The notes under the pieces: model-generated
What the model was told of the DNA's origin: nothing
Database searches by the model: none
The model's input: only the letters and a program-made list of their open reading frames with translations
From: Immundisolibacter sp.
GTDB taxonomy: Bacteria > Pseudomonadota > Gammaproteobacteria > Immundisolibacterales > Immundisolibacteraceae
Direction of reading: 5' to 3'
Assembly (NCBI RefSeq): GCF_014359565.1
Contig: NZ_JACIZD010000005.1
Span: 1 to 64,000 of the forward strand
DNA length: 64,000 nt
Program-made: the position numbers and the translations under genes
Part shown: positions 28,031 to 41,112 of the stretch, in pieces
Layout of the letters: each line of letters opens with the position of its first letter
Numbering within the stretch: position 1 is the first letter of the stretch

Positions 28031-30673
<2,643 letters not shown>

Positions 30674-30986
30674 GCTGTCGCCAAATTAAGGAATGTGGGT
30701 ATGGATTCGGGGGCGCCTGGGCCGCCACAAACGACGCTCGCGCGGACCCCGCCAGCAGGCTCGGACGCGCGGCATAAATCGCTCCGGTGCGGCGCGAAGT
30801 CTAGCACAGGGGGCCTGCCGTCCCGACTCGCCACGGCCGGGACAAACCCGCTGCGTTGTCGCAGGCGCTTGCCCGAACTTGTGCCCGGTTACCGCACCGG
30901 GGCGGTCGATACCACCCGGCCGGGGCCGCCGCGCCCGGTAGAATTCCGGCCTCGCGAAGTCACCCATTTCAATACGGAGTCAGGCA
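30674..30986. other. gyrA/fumC divergent intergenic region
   Basis: 313 bases with no gene. It must hold the promoters of gyrA (minus) and fumC (plus). A TAGAAT at 30939-30944 is a possible fumC -10, but I see no convincing -35 and no clear operator or hairpin. Confidence 0.5.
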
Positions 30987-32381
<1,395 letters not shown>

Positions 32382-32520
32382 GCCCGACGCCGTTCGCGGC
32401 GGCGCCGTACCCGTGCGCAAAGTGATGTAACGCGGCAGGCGGATCACGCTCAGCGCCAGGGAACCCCAATAAACGAATCGGCGTCGAGGTACGATTCAGC
32501 TACTGAAACTGGGGGCGATG

Positions 32521-33389
32521 CGGATGACGCAAGCAACGCTTGAGGTGCTGGCGTTTGCGACCAAGAAAAAGGCGGATTTGGCGCGAAGCCTTCCTCGCCG
32601 AGATGGAGTGCGTGGTGTACTGAGCTGCGTTGGAGGCGGTCATCGAGCCGCATTACCCGAAGGCTGGCCGCCGTGGCACCCAGCCCGAAGCGCTGGGTGC
32701 GATGCTGCGCATCTACCTCATGCAGCAGGGGCACGCGCGCTCTCCGGCGCGGGCATGGAGGACGCGCTATACAAGATCGAGTCCATGCGCCGCCTCGCCG
32801 GTCTGGAGTTGATCTACAGCGTGCTCGAAGACTGCGGACTGCTGCTCAAGGGCGGCACGATGGTCGATGCGACCATCATCCATGCCCCGACGTCGACGAA
32901 GAACAGGCCAAAGCGCGAAACCTCAAGATACTCCAGACCGAGAAGGGCAACCAGTGGTACTTCGGCATGAATATCCACATCGGGGCCGACGTCGACAGCG
33001 GTCTGACGCACGCCGTGTCGGTAACCCCGGCCCATGCGCCGGGCATCAGCCAACTGCCGGACCTGCTGCGGGAGGGCGACCGGACCGAGTTCGGTGACAA
33101 GAAGGGCTACGTGAACTACCGGATCAAGCGGGCGGCCCACCGGCCCGGCGCCTGCTGGGCGGTGGCCCTGAAGGCGAGTACGCGGCGCCCGCTGACGGCG
33201 GCCAACAAGCGCACCCACCGGCGCCGGTCGCGTATGCGCAATCAGGCGGAGCACCTCCTTCGGGCACTCAAATGCCCGCTTGGCTACGTCCGGGTGCGCT
33301 ACAAGGGTTCTGTCAAGAGCGTCGTCCAGGTCTGCACGCTGATCAATCCGGCGAACCTGCACCTGATGCGCAAGCGGATGCTGGCATGA
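32521..33389 (+). pseudogene. IS5-family transposase, frameshifted
   Basis: Transposase sequence is spread over three frames. The front (about 32595-32740) reads VIEPHYPKAG and MLRIYLMQQ but has an in-frame stop just before it. The middle (32752-32910) reads GMEDALYKIESMRRLAG and LLKGGTMVDATIIHAPTSTK. The rear (32895-33389) reads NQWYFGMNIHIGADVDSG, FGDKKGYVN, and an RMRNQAEHLLRALKCPLGY ending with RYKG. At least two frameshifts and one stop make it inactive. Terminal repeats were not identified. Confidence 0.8.
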
Positions 33390-33553
33390 CCGGTATAGAT
33401 CCACCCCAGTGCCCCCCGCAAACAAGGCGCCCAGCCCCCAAAGGGCCATCCGGGGCACCTCGATTCGCGCCAATCCGCAAAAACCCCAGCTCGCGGGAGC
33501 GGGGGGAATTACACGATTTGTCAGAGGGTCCGTACCTACAGGAGTGAAATGGC

Positions 33554-34303
33554 ATGAACTACAAAAAGCTCAGCCTGATTCTGATATCGGGAGGCGCGGC
33601 AATCGTCGTGCTGTCGGTGGTGTGGTTTCTGGCGGCGTACGCGGAGGCGATGGACAGCATCGGCCGGTTTGGCGGAAAAGACATGGCCGCCAAAATGATG
33701 GCCTGCCTGTATTCTTCCCCCGCCATCTGCCAGGGGGCTGGCATTTTCAGCGATACTCCGTTGTATAGCCCCGTCGGGTTCTGGATCGGCGTCATCGCCC
33801 TGCTCGCCGGCATCGCGGTCCGGTTTGCGACCACGAGTAGTGCTGCGCCGGGCAAATCCGTGTCAGCCGGCACCGCAGAGAACCTCGTGTCCGGCGGAAT
33901 CCTGACATTCATCCCCCCGGACCAGTACGCCCGGTACAGTTACATCCTGACGCTGAGCGGCGCCGTGGGCGGCTTGATCCTGATGCCCCTGGGAATCGTT
34001 GCACTGGCCGGCTGCGTGCTGGCCCTGCTTGGGCTCACCGCGTACCGACCTCGCCTGAACGCCCTAACCATTCCCCACCTCGGCCTGATCTGCCTGATTG
34101 TCGCAGCGGCTGCGCTGCTCCTGTTTGTCACCCGGGGCACGTTCCTGTTTCTGCTCGCGGCGCTGGCGCAGATCGCCTGCCTGTACGTGGGCTTCAACAG
34201 CTATCGGCATGGCCGAGTGATCACTGCGCAGAATCTTAAAGAGGAGGTTCTGATGGCCCTGAAACCGGGAACGTCTCCGCCCTCCGATCATGAACAGCCC
34301 TGA
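33554..34303 (+). CDS. hypothetical polytopic membrane protein
   Basis: A 249-residue protein, unrecognised. Hydrophobic segments lie at about 6-27, 73-90, 125-165 (probably two), 174-192 and 194-212, so five or six TMs. Two cysteines lie in the first outer loop (MACLYSSPAICQ). The C-terminus is short and charged. A GGAGTG precedes the ATG. It is the first of four same-strand genes of unknown function between IS remnants, with the next gene 26 bases downstream. Confidence 0.75.
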   Translation: MNYKKLSLILISGGAAIVVLSVVWFLAAYAEAMDSIGRFGGKDMAAKMMACLYSSPAICQGAGIFSDTPLYSPVGFWIGVIALLAGIAVRFATTSSAAPGKSVSAGTAENLVSGGILTFIPPDQYARYSYILTLSGAVGGLILMPLGIVALAGCVLALLGLTAYRPRLNALTIPHLGLICLIVAAAALLLFVTRGTFLFLLAALAQIACLYVGFNSYRHGRVITAQNLKEEVLMALKPGTSPPSDHEQP

Positions 34304-34329
34304 CTACCTGAACCGGATGGAGTGAACCC

Positions 34330-34644
34330 ATGCGCAGAAACCTGTTCAACCTCAAGCGCGGGCTGTCCCTGCTGCCGGTGCTGTTGCTCACCGCGTGTGG
34401 CCGCGACTTCCAACCGGGCGCATACGTGGACCCGCAGTACGGCACTACCTACGAATTCGGCGAGGACGGTCGGGGCAAGCTGATCGGCGGTGTGCCCGGC
34501 ACCCCCAGCTTCACCTACCAGGTCAGTGCCGACGCGGTGACCACCTCCGGTGCGGTCAACCTGACCCTGAAACGTATCAATGACAAGACCCTGGAGCGTC
34601 CCGATGGCACGCGGTTGGTACTGCGCGACGATGGACGGCAATAG
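34330..34644 (+). CDS. small predicted lipoprotein
   Basis: A 104-residue protein with a lipoprotein signal peptide: basic start, hydrophobic LSLLPVLLLTAC with the lipobox Cys at residue 23. The mature part is a short beta-rich domain (YGTTYEFGEDGRGKLIGGV, FTYQVSADAVTTSGAVNLTL), like small proteins tested for excess length or 'SH3-like' lipoprotein folds, but I do not recognise the family. GGATGGAG lies before the start. Confidence 0.75.
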   Translation: MRRNLFNLKRGLSLLPVLLLTACGRDFQPGAYVDPQYGTTYEFGEDGRGKLIGGVPGTPSFTYQVSADAVTTSGAVNLTLKRINDKTLERPDGTRLVLRDDGRQ

Positions 34645-34657
34645 AGAGGTGCACGCC

Positions 34658-35407
34658 ATGATGACGGTCGTTTCCCGTTTCATTCGAGGGCTTGCGCTGG
34701 CGCTGCTCGCCCTGAGCGGCCCGGCCGCCGCCGAGGAAAGCGAAAGCCCATTCGACATCCTGGGGTTTCGCCTGGGCATGACCCCCGAACAAGTGGCCTC
34801 CGTGTTTCGTCAGCTCAATCCCGACATGGACCTGAAAACCGATCATCGCCATTTCCGGTACTCCGACGGCCTGGCCGATCACCAGACCGAGTCCTTCGTG
34901 GGCAGGCTCAGTGGCAACATCCGCCTGGACGGCAAGACGAAATCCACGCTTTATGTTGCAGTCGAGTTTTCTCCGCCGCCCGAAGGCGGCAGGGCGGTGC
35001 AGATCGTGCGCAGCGACAGCAACATCGTCAACCCGGTCACATTGGCCGAATACCGCGACGCGCTGATCGCCAAATACGGCCCTCCCAGTGCCGAGCGATA
35101 CGGCTTGCAGTGGCACTTCCCGGCTGACCGGACGCTTTGCTCAAACAGTGCGAACGGTCCGGTCGCGGGTCAACTGGGCACCCTCGCGCAGGGTCGCGAC
35201 CGCGCGCAGAAACTCGCCGATCCTTCCCAGTGCGCGTCGTACCTGAGCTTCCGGATGACGGGCGACCCGGTAACCGATGTCTACGCCAGGCTGATAGACG
35301 TCGAGCATGCCATCCGTAGCCAGCTCGCGGCCAATGCCTGGGTGGCCCGCCAGCAGGCCGAAGCGGTCGAGGCACGAAAGGCCAAGGGCAAGGGCCCGGA
35401 GCTGTAA
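34658..35407 (+). CDS. hypothetical exported protein
   Basis: A 249-residue protein with a signal peptide (GLALALLALSGPAAA, cleavage near residue 25). The mature start FDILGFRLGMTPEQVASVFR resembles a motif seen in several unrelated periplasmic proteins. It has one Cys pair (about C165 and C194) and a charged, Ala/Lys-rich C-terminal tail. The ATG at 34658, with AGAGAGG upstream, is preferred over earlier codons because it begins the signal peptide. Function unknown. Confidence 0.75.
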   Translation: MMTVVSRFIRGLALALLALSGPAAAEESESPFDILGFRLGMTPEQVASVFRQLNPDMDLKTDHRHFRYSDGLADHQTESFVGRLSGNIRLDGKTKSTLYVAVEFSPPPEGGRAVQIVRSDSNIVNPVTLAEYRDALIAKYGPPSAERYGLQWHFPADRTLCSNSANGPVAGQLGTLAQGRDRAQKLADPSQCASYLSFRMTGDPVTDVYARLIDVEHAIRSQLAANAWVARQQAEAVEARKAKGKGPEL

Positions 35408-35411
35408 CGCC

Positions 35412-35882
35412 ATGAGAAGCGCGCTTCTGTTGGCCAGCCTGCTCGCAACCAGTGCGGCTCATGCCGGGGAACCTATTCCGCCCGCCATCGAAGCACTGCT
35501 CGAACAGACGGCCGAGCGACGCAGTGCACTGGTCGCTCACGAGGGGAAGGGCTTTTCCTACCGCAGCTACGGCAGCAATGAACTGCTGTACGCCGTCGGC
35601 GATCTCGATGGTGACGGACGCCCGGAAATCGCCGCCCGTCTAGTGTATTTCATGGGTGTCGGCTCCTACGACCTCGTCGACATCTTTGCCGATCGCGGCA
35701 ACGGCTACGAGCAGGTGGACTTCATCAATCTGTACAACGTGGGCCTTGAAGATAAGGTGGAATCCCTGGCGATCCGCAACGGCCTGCTGCATATCGAAAC
35801 GGTTGGCAGGGAAAGAGGCACCAAGGTCAGCAAATCCGGCGCGTTTCCCTGGCCCGCACCGGAATCGATCAACAGAAAGTGA
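35412..35882 (+). CDS. hypothetical exported protein with DxDGDG loop
   Basis: A 156-residue protein with a signal peptide (SALLLASLLATSAAHA). The mature part contains GDLDGDGRPEIAARLVYF, a calcium-binding-like loop of the FG-GAP/VCBS type. It starts 5 bases after the previous stop and closes the four-gene set. The frame is open upstream, but the ATG at 35412 fits the signal peptide. Function unknown. Confidence 0.75.
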   Translation: MRSALLLASLLATSAAHAGEPIPPAIEALLEQTAERRSALVAHEGKGFSYRSYGSNELLYAVGDLDGDGRPEIAARLVYFMGVGSYDLVDIFADRGNGYEQVDFINLYNVGLEDKVESLAIRNGLLHIETVGRERGTKVSKSGAFPWPAPESINRK

Positions 35883-35949
35883 CGCGGCAGCGTATAGGCC
35901 GAACAAAGGATCTCTTTGCGGTGGGCAGCCGTATCTCAGCTCAGGTCGT

Positions 35950-36029
35950 CAGCCCGCGGGCGTAAGCGCAGCGCATTGCACCGTATGACGGCTCTATTCG
36001 ATGCAATGCGGCTTCGCCTTGTTGCACCC
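35950..36029. repeat. REP-like palindromic repeat, copy 1
   Basis: GCAGCGCATTGCA and TGCAATGCGGCTTCGCC form an imperfect inverted repeat. The segment GCAATGCGGCTTCGCCTTG plus TTGCACCC is identical in copy 2 at 37764-37861. The left outer arm CAGCCCGC is present but the right one is lost. Confidence 0.7.
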
Positions 36030-36097
36030 TTGTATTAACCCTTCGTTTGAAGGTGGTTGGGATGAGCCTGCGAAACCAACAGCTCACGACATATCGT

Positions 36098-36184
36098 TAC
36101 AAGCGAAACAATGGAAAAGAAAAGCGATATCGGCGTGCTGATGCAAAAGGCGGCACTTGCTTCTTCACCGTGAATATTGCGTAA
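36098..36184 (+). pseudogene. REP-associated tyrosine transposase (RAYT) vestige
   Basis: One frame reads YKRNNGKEKRYRRADAKGG then TCFFTVNIA and stops at 36182-36184. The YRRA-x3-GGTxFFTVN pattern is the conserved N-terminus of RAYT (Y1 HUH) transposases. Nothing of the catalytic HUH and Tyr parts is seen. It lies 70 bases from a REP-like palindrome, the element class RAYTs are thought to mobilise. Confidence 0.6.
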
Positions 36185-36196
36185 CTTCGACTTCGC

Positions 36197-36400
36197 TTGC
36201 TGGCGGACTATGTGGCGATTGTGTTGGCGAAGGTCAAGCATGTGTTTCGCCATCTGAAGATTCGTTTCGGCTACGCCAGGGTGCGCTACCGGGAGGCTGG
36301 CGAACAATTTGAGTCGCTTCGTGTGCCTGGCGGCGCTGTCGAAGGTGCTCGCGGGCGACGCGTACGTGCACCGTCAGGGCAAGGGGCGCCCTGAACAGGA
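36197..36400 (+). pseudogene. IS5-type transposase, C-terminal remnant
   Basis: KVKHVFRHLKIRFGYARVRY is the C-terminal signature of IS5-type transposases. The continuation LANNLSRFVCLAALSKVLAG is in the next frame, after a one-base shift near 36288. The rest of the gene is missing. Confidence 0.75.
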
Positions 36401-36609
36401 AAAAGCCCGGAAAACAGAGCCGAATCAAGGACGAATGAGTGGAATCGTGCGAAAAATCACTTTCCAGGAAGCGAAATATGCGACGGGCTGCGCTTCGTGC
36501 AGAGGTGCCTTAAGGATTTGTTAAGCATATTGTGGCGTACTTTCCGTTGAGCGCAGAGGGCTGGCCCCTGATTGATTTGAGCGTTGGAAATTAGCGAGAG
36601 TATCTTGAT

Positions 36610-37650
36610 ATGAAAGAGCGCAGGATCGTATCCGGAATCCGCCGACTTGGCTTTTTGCTATTGGGCATCACCGCGGGGGCGCAGGCTTTCGAGCCGTTGC
36701 CGGAAAAACCCATTGCACCGGCCACGAACCCAACCACACCGGCCAAGGTGGCCCTGGGCAAGGCGCTGTATTTCGATCCGCGCCTGAGTGTGGACGGCTC
36801 GGTGTCCTGCAACTCCTGCCACAACGTGATGGGGGGCGGCGAAGATGGCCGACCATTCTCCATGGGGGTGCGTGGGCAATTGGGCGGCCGCTCATCGCCC
36901 ACGGTTTGGAATGCCGCTTTCCTGTCGGTGCAGTTCTGGGATGGACGCGCGCCCAGCCTGGAGGAACAGGCCAAGGGACCGATGATCAACCCCGTTGAGA
37001 TGGGTAACCCCGATCATGCCGCGGTGGTCAAGCGCCTGCAAGGAATCGAGGGATACAAGCCCTTGTTCAAGCAAGCCTTCAACGCGCCGGAGATCACCAT
37101 CGACCGGGTCGCGCAGGCCATTGCTGCCTACGAGCGGACCTTGATCACCCCCGACAGCTCCCTGGATCGTTATCTGAAGGGGGACAAGAAAGCGCTGAAC
37201 GAGAGCCAGCTGCGTGGCATGCAGGCGTTCCAGGATGTCGGTTGCGTGGCCTGCCACAGCGGGGCGGCTTTCGCCGGTCCGACCTTGCCCGAAGGACAGG
37301 GGTTTTACCAGAAGTTCCCGACCTTTCCCGGCAGTGCCTATGACGCGAAATATCGTCTGACGGAAGATACGGGCCGCTTTCAGGTGACCCATCAGGAAGC
37401 CGATCGCCACATGTTTCGGGTGCCAACGCTGCGCAATGTCGCCTTGACCGCGCCCTATCTCCACAATGGCTCCGTATCGACGCTGGAGGAGGCGGTGCGC
37501 GTCATGGCGAAGGTCCAGCTGAACAAGGATCTGGACGATGGGCAAGTGCGCGATCTGACCGCCTTCCTCAGCGCCCTGACCGGAACCTTTCCCCACCAGG
37601 AAATGCCCCAGCTGCCGCCGACTCCGGGCCGAACCGCGTTTGCGCCGTGA
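36610..37650 (+). CDS. ccpA: diheme cytochrome c peroxidase
   Basis: A 346-residue periplasmic peroxidase that reduces hydrogen peroxide with electrons from c-type cytochromes. A signal peptide (GFLLLGITAGAQA) is followed by two heme c sites: C67-NSC-H71 and C212-VAC-H216. LGKALYFDPRLS and FRVPTLRNVALTAPYLHNGS are family signatures. It stands alone, flanked by REP-like repeats. Confidence 0.93.
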   Translation: MKERRIVSGIRRLGFLLLGITAGAQAFEPLPEKPIAPATNPTTPAKVALGKALYFDPRLSVDGSVSCNSCHNVMGGGEDGRPFSMGVRGQLGGRSSPTVWNAAFLSVQFWDGRAPSLEEQAKGPMINPVEMGNPDHAAVVKRLQGIEGYKPLFKQAFNAPEITIDRVAQAIAAYERTLITPDSSLDRYLKGDKKALNESQLRGMQAFQDVGCVACHSGAAFAGPTLPEGQGFYQKFPTFPGSAYDAKYRLTEDTGRFQVTHQEADRHMFRVPTLRNVALTAPYLHNGSVSTLEEAVRVMAKVQLNKDLDDGQVRDLTAFLSALTGTFPHQEMPQLPPTPGRTAFAP

Positions 37651-37689
37651 AGTGCACTGAATTCCGCTTGGGCGCCATCAGGCCAGCCC

Positions 37690-37716
37690 GGTTGGGCTGA
37701 CGCGGGAAGCCCAACC
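37690..37716. terminator. hairpin after cytochrome c peroxidase gene
   Basis: GGTTGGGCT and AGCCCAACC form a perfect 9-bp stem with a 9-base loop, 40 bases past the stop codon. There is no T-run, so it may be a transcript-stabilising or REP-type hairpin rather than an intrinsic terminator. Confidence 0.5.
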
Positions 37717-37763
37717 TAACGCCACAAGCCATGCACTACCGACGGCCTGATGCACTGCGCGCG

Positions 37764-37861
37764 CAGCCCGCCGTAGGGCACAGTAACGCAGCGCATTGCG
37801 CCGTCTGAAGGTTCTATCCGCTGCAATGCGGCTTCGCCTTGTTGCACCCGACGGCGGGCTG
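37764..37861. repeat. REP-like palindromic repeat, copy 2
   Basis: A 98-base element with perfect outer arms CAGCCCGCCGT (37764-37774) and ACGGCGGGCTG (37851-37861). Inner imperfect arms are GCAGCGCATTGCG and GCAATGCGGCTTCGCC. It is the fuller copy of the element at 35950-36029. Confidence 0.75.
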
Positions 37862-37932
37862 GCGGTGCACCTTCATCGTGTGCACAGCGAAGGAAATGCG
37901 CCCCGGCGCGATTCTCCGGGGCGCTAAAGGCA

Positions 37933-38325
37933 TCAGTCGCTGCGCTGCGGCGAGAGCAGTTCGATCTTGTAGCCGTCGGGGTCCTCGACGAAGGCGAGGA
38001 TGCTGGAGCCGTGCTTCATCGGCCCCGGCTCGCGGGTGATCTTGCCGCCACGAGCGCGGATGTCCTCGCAGGCCTTGTAGACGTCCTCGACCTCCAGGGC
38101 GATGTGGCCGTAGCCGGTGCCCGGCTCGTACTTGTCGACGCCCCAGTTGTAGGTCAGCTCGATCACGCTGTTGTGCGACTCGTCGCCGTAGCCGACGAAC
38201 GCCAGGGTGAACTGGCCGTCCGGGTAATCCTTGCGGCGCAGCAGGGTCATGCCCAGCACTTCGGTGTAGAAGGCGATGGATTTGTCCAGGTCGCCGACAC
38301 GCAGCATGGTATGCAGCAGTCTCAT
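37933..38325 (-). CDS. gloA: lactoylglutathione lyase (glyoxalase I)
   Basis: A 130-residue metal enzyme that converts the hemithioacetal of methylglyoxal and glutathione to lactoylglutathione. [20 protein letters not shown] supplies the first His and the Arg region. Other ligands are seen in [15 protein letters not shown] and [13 protein letters not shown], giving the His-Glu-His-Glu set. A typical bacterial (nickel-type) length. Confidence 0.95.
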   Translation of the reverse strand: MRLLHTMLRVGDLDKSIAFYTEVLGMTLLRRKDYPDGQFTLAFVGYGDESHNSVIELTYNWGVDKYEPGTGYGHIALEVEDVYKACEDIRARGGKITREPGPMKHGSSILAFVEDPDGYKIELLSPQRSD

Positions 38326-38723
38326 GGGGTGCGTACTCCTCGATCAGGCCCCGCCGCGGGCTTCCAGAACACGACCCCGGCTCATGGCCGAGGCCCGTCT
38401 GGCTCGGGTTTGCAAGCTTACCAGAACAGCTTTCGGTCCTTGCCCAGGCGTTGCTGGGTAAAGATTCAGTCAGATTCGTTCGCTTTCCACGCAGCGCATC
38501 GGCACGAAAATCGGTGCAATCGAGCCCGTAGAGCTTGCTCAGGTCGTTGAAGACTTCAATGAACTTGTCGGCGGCCCAGCCTTCGCAGCAGCCCGCGCAA
38601 CAATCGCGGCGCATTGCGCCCGTATTGTCTTGAGATGATCGCCCGGCGAAGCCGGGCTCTACAGTTCTCCGATGTCGGGTCGGCCGTCAGTCTCGGTTCG
38701 AACCCCGGCGCGGCCGGAAATTC
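38326..38723. other. 398-base region with a possible gene remnant
   Basis: No intact gene. On the minus strand, 38460-38585 reads AADKFIEVFNDLSKLYGLDC and TDFRADALRGKRTNLTES, which looks like protein-coding debris but has no recognised relative. A perfect 7-bp hairpin GCCCGGC-GAA-GCCGGGC sits at 38641-38657, after the thrC stop in the thrC transcript direction. Confidence 0.4.
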
Positions 38724-39797
38724 CTACCGGCCGCGCTCCAGCCGGCGCAGGATGGCCGCCTCCAGGGTGGCGCGGTCGGCCTTGACGGGTTTCAGGTCCG
38801 GCGCGCTGCGCAGGGCGATGTCCGGATCCTTCAGGCCGTTGCCGGTCAGGGTGCAGACCAGTGTCTTGCCGGCCGGGATGCGGCCGGATTGCAGGTCGCG
38901 CAGCGCGCCGCCGATGGACGCCGCCGAAGCCGGTTCGCAGAACACGCCCTCTTCCATCGCCAGCAGTTTCTGGGCGGCGAGGATTTCGTCGTCGGTCAGC
39001 GCCGCGAACCAGCCGCCGGACTCGCGCTGGGCGGCGATGGCCTTGTCCCAGGACTGCGGGTGGCCGATGCGGATGGCGGTGGCGATGGTCTCCGGCTGGT
39101 CGATCGGGTGGCCGGCCACGAACGGCGCCGCGCCGGCGGCCTGGTAGCCGGCCATAACCGGCAGGTGGCAGCGCCCGGCGGTGTGGTACTGCGTGTAGCC
39201 CATCCAGTAGGCGCTGATGTTGCCGGCGTTGCCGACCGGCAGGCAGTGGTAGTCCGGCGCCCGGCCGAGCGTGTCGACGATCTCGAAGGCGGCGGTTTTC
39301 TGCCCCTGCAGGCGGTGTGGGTTGACCGAGTTGACCAGCGTGACCGGCGCGGTCTGCGCCAGTTCCTTGACCAGCGCCATGCCGTCGTCGAAGTTGCCGG
39401 CGATCTGCAGCACTTCGGCGCCGTGCACGATGGCCTGCGCCAGCTTCCCCAGCGCGATCTTGCCTTCCGGAATCAGCACGAACGACACGATGCCGGCGCG
39501 CGCCGCGTAGGCCGCCGCCGAGGCCGAGGTGTTGCCGGTGGAGGCGCAGATGATGGCGCGGCTGCCCTCGTGTACCGCCATCGACACGGCGGCGGTCATG
39601 CCGCGGTCCTTGAACGAGCCGGTCGGGTTCAGGCCCTCGAACTTGACGTAGATGTCGGCGTCGACGCCCAGCCGGCGCGGGATGTTGCGCAGGCGGATCA
39701 GCGGCGTGTTGCCTTCCAGCAGGCTCACCGGCGCGACGCCGGCCGGCAGGTCCAGCCAGTCCCAGTAACGGGCGATCAGGCCCTCGTAGGCGCTCAT
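38724..39797 (-). CDS. thrC: threonine synthase
   Basis: A 357-residue PLP enzyme, last step of threonine synthesis. SLLEGNTPLIRL, the PLP Lys in NPTGSFKDRGMTAAV, CASTGNTSASAAAYAARAG and LPVGNAGNISAYWMGY are typical. This is the shorter, class I plant/actinobacterial-like form rather than the longer E. coli type. It follows hom with one base between. Confidence 0.96.
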   Translation of the reverse strand: MSAYEGLIARYWDWLDLPAGVAPVSLLEGNTPLIRLRNIPRRLGVDADIYVKFEGLNPTGSFKDRGMTAAVSMAVHEGSRAIICASTGNTSASAAAYAARAGIVSFVLIPEGKIALGKLAQAIVHGAEVLQIAGNFDDGMALVKELAQTAPVTLVNSVNPHRLQGQKTAAFEIVDTLGRAPDYHCLPVGNAGNISAYWMGYTQYHTAGRCHLPVMAGYQAAGAAPFVAGHPIDQPETIATAIRIGHPQSWDKAIAAQRESGGWFAALTDDEILAAQKLLAMEEGVFCEPASAASIGGALRDLQSGRIPAGKTLVCTLTGNGLKDPDIALRSAPDLKPVKADRATLEAAILRRLERGR

Positions 39798-39798
39798 A

Positions 39799-41112
39799 TC
39801 AGTGCTCCAGGTGGTCCAGGCGCAGGCTCACCACGCGGCCTTCGATGCTGGGCAGCGCCTCGATGCGGGCGATGGCCTCGCGCAGGGCGCGCTCACGGAC
39901 GGTGTGGGTGAGCAGGATGACTGCCACGTGGCTCTCGCCGGGCGGCGGTTCCTTTTGCAGGATGGCCTCGATGCTGATGTGCTGGTCGGCCAGGATGCGC
40001 GTGACATCGGCCAGCACGCCCGGCCGGTCGAGCGCGGTCAGGCGCAGGTAGAAGGCAGTCTCCACGGCGTCGATCGGCAGGATCGGCAGCGCCTGCAGGC
40101 GGTCGTGGTGGAAGGCCAGGTACGGCACGCGGTGTTCGGGGTCGATGGTCAGGGCGCGGGCGATGTCGATCAGGTCCGCCACCACCGCCGAGGCGGTCGG
40201 CCCGGCGCCGGCGCCGGCGCCGTAGTACAGGCTCTGGCCGAGCGCGTCGCTGTCGACCAGCACGGCGTTGATCACGCCGTCCACCTGCGCCAGCAGATGC
40301 CGCTGCGGCAGCAGCGTCGGGTGCACGCGCAGCTGCACGCCGCGCTCGCTGCGCCGGGCGATGCCCAGCAACTTCAGGCGATAGCCGAGCTGGCCGGCGT
40401 AGTCCACATCCACCGCCGACAGGTCGCGGATGCCTTCCACGTGCACCTCGTCGAAGCACAGCGGCATGCCAAAGGCGATGGCAGCCAGGATCGCCAGCTT
40501 GTGGGCGGCGTCCACGCCGTCGATGTCGAAGCTCGGGTCGGCCTCGGCGTAGCCCAGGCGCTGGGCCTCGGCCAGCGCGGTGGCAAAGTCCAGGCCCGCA
40601 TCGCGCATCTGCGTGAGGATGTAGTTCGAGGTGCCGTTGATGATGCCGGCCAGGCCGTGGATGCGGTTGCCGGCCAGGCCCTCGCGCAGGGTCTTGATGA
40701 TGGGGATACCGCCGGCCACCGCGGCCTCGAAGCCGACTGCCACGCCGGCGCGCCGGGCGGCTTCGAAAATCTCGTTGCCGTGGTGGGCGATCAGCGCTTT
40801 GTTGGCGGTGACCACGTGCTTGCCGGCGTTGATGGCCGCCAGCATCAGTGCCCGCGCCGGCTCGATGCCGCCGATCAGCTCGGCAACGATGTCGATGTCC
40901 GGGTGGTGGACCAGCTCGAAGGGATCGGCCAGCAGGTGCACCTGCCCGGCCAGCGCGCTGCGCCGGCGGCGCGGGTCTTTGACCGCGGCGTGGGTGACGC
41001 GCAGCGGTCGCCCGGCGCGGCGGGCGATTTCGTCGCCGTTGCGGGCCAGCAGCTCCAGCGTGCCGCCGCCGACCGTGCCCAGGCCCAGCAGGCCGATGCG
41101 TACCGCGTTCAT
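39799..41112 (-). CDS. hom: homoserine dehydrogenase
   Basis: A 437-residue monofunctional enzyme without an aspartokinase domain. The NAD(P) motif is [44 protein letters not shown], the [20 protein letters not shown] catalytic segment and a C-terminal ACT domain ([14 protein letters not shown]) are visible. The ACT domain suggests threonine feedback. It overlaps alaC by 4 bases. Confidence 0.96.
   Translation of the reverse strand: MNAVRIGLLGLGTVGGGTLELLARNGDEIARRAGRPLRVTHAAVKDPRRRRSALAGQVHLLADPFELVHHPDIDIVAELIGGIEPARALMLAAINAGKHVVTANKALIAHHGNEIFEAARRAGVAVGFEAAVAGGIPIIKTLREGLAGNRIHGLAGIINGTSNYILTQMRDAGLDFATALAEAQRLGYAEADPSFDIDGVDAAHKLAILAAIAFGMPLCFDEVHVEGIRDLSAVDVDYAGQLGYRLKLLGIARRSERGVQLRVHPTLLPQRHLLAQVDGVINAVLVDSDALGQSLYYGAGAGAGPTASAVVADLIDIARALTIDPEHRVPYLAFHHDRLQALPILPIDAVETAFYLRLTALDRPGVLADVTRILADQHISIEAILQKEPPPGESHVAVILLTHTVRERALREAIARIEALPSIEGRVVSLRLDHLEH

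Larger units (their letters stand above)
35883..36609. other. 727-base region of mobile-element debris
   Basis: No intact gene. In order: a REP-like palindrome (35950-36029), a RAYT transposase vestige (36098-36184), a frameshifted IS5-type transposase C-terminus (36197-36400) and an IS-end-like stretch (GTGCAGAGGTGCCTTAAGG, 36497-36515). The last hundred bases are the likely promoter region of the cytochrome c peroxidase gene. Confidence 0.6.

Noticed and set aside
30931-30945. TAGAAT as a fumC promoter
   Set aside because: No convincing -35 lies at the right distance, so it is mentioned only as a possibility within the intergenic entry.
38690-38715. T-loop-like GGTTCGAACCCC suggesting a tRNA
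   Set aside because: The T-stem mispairs, and no acceptor stem, D-arm or anticodon arm can be folded around it on either strand.
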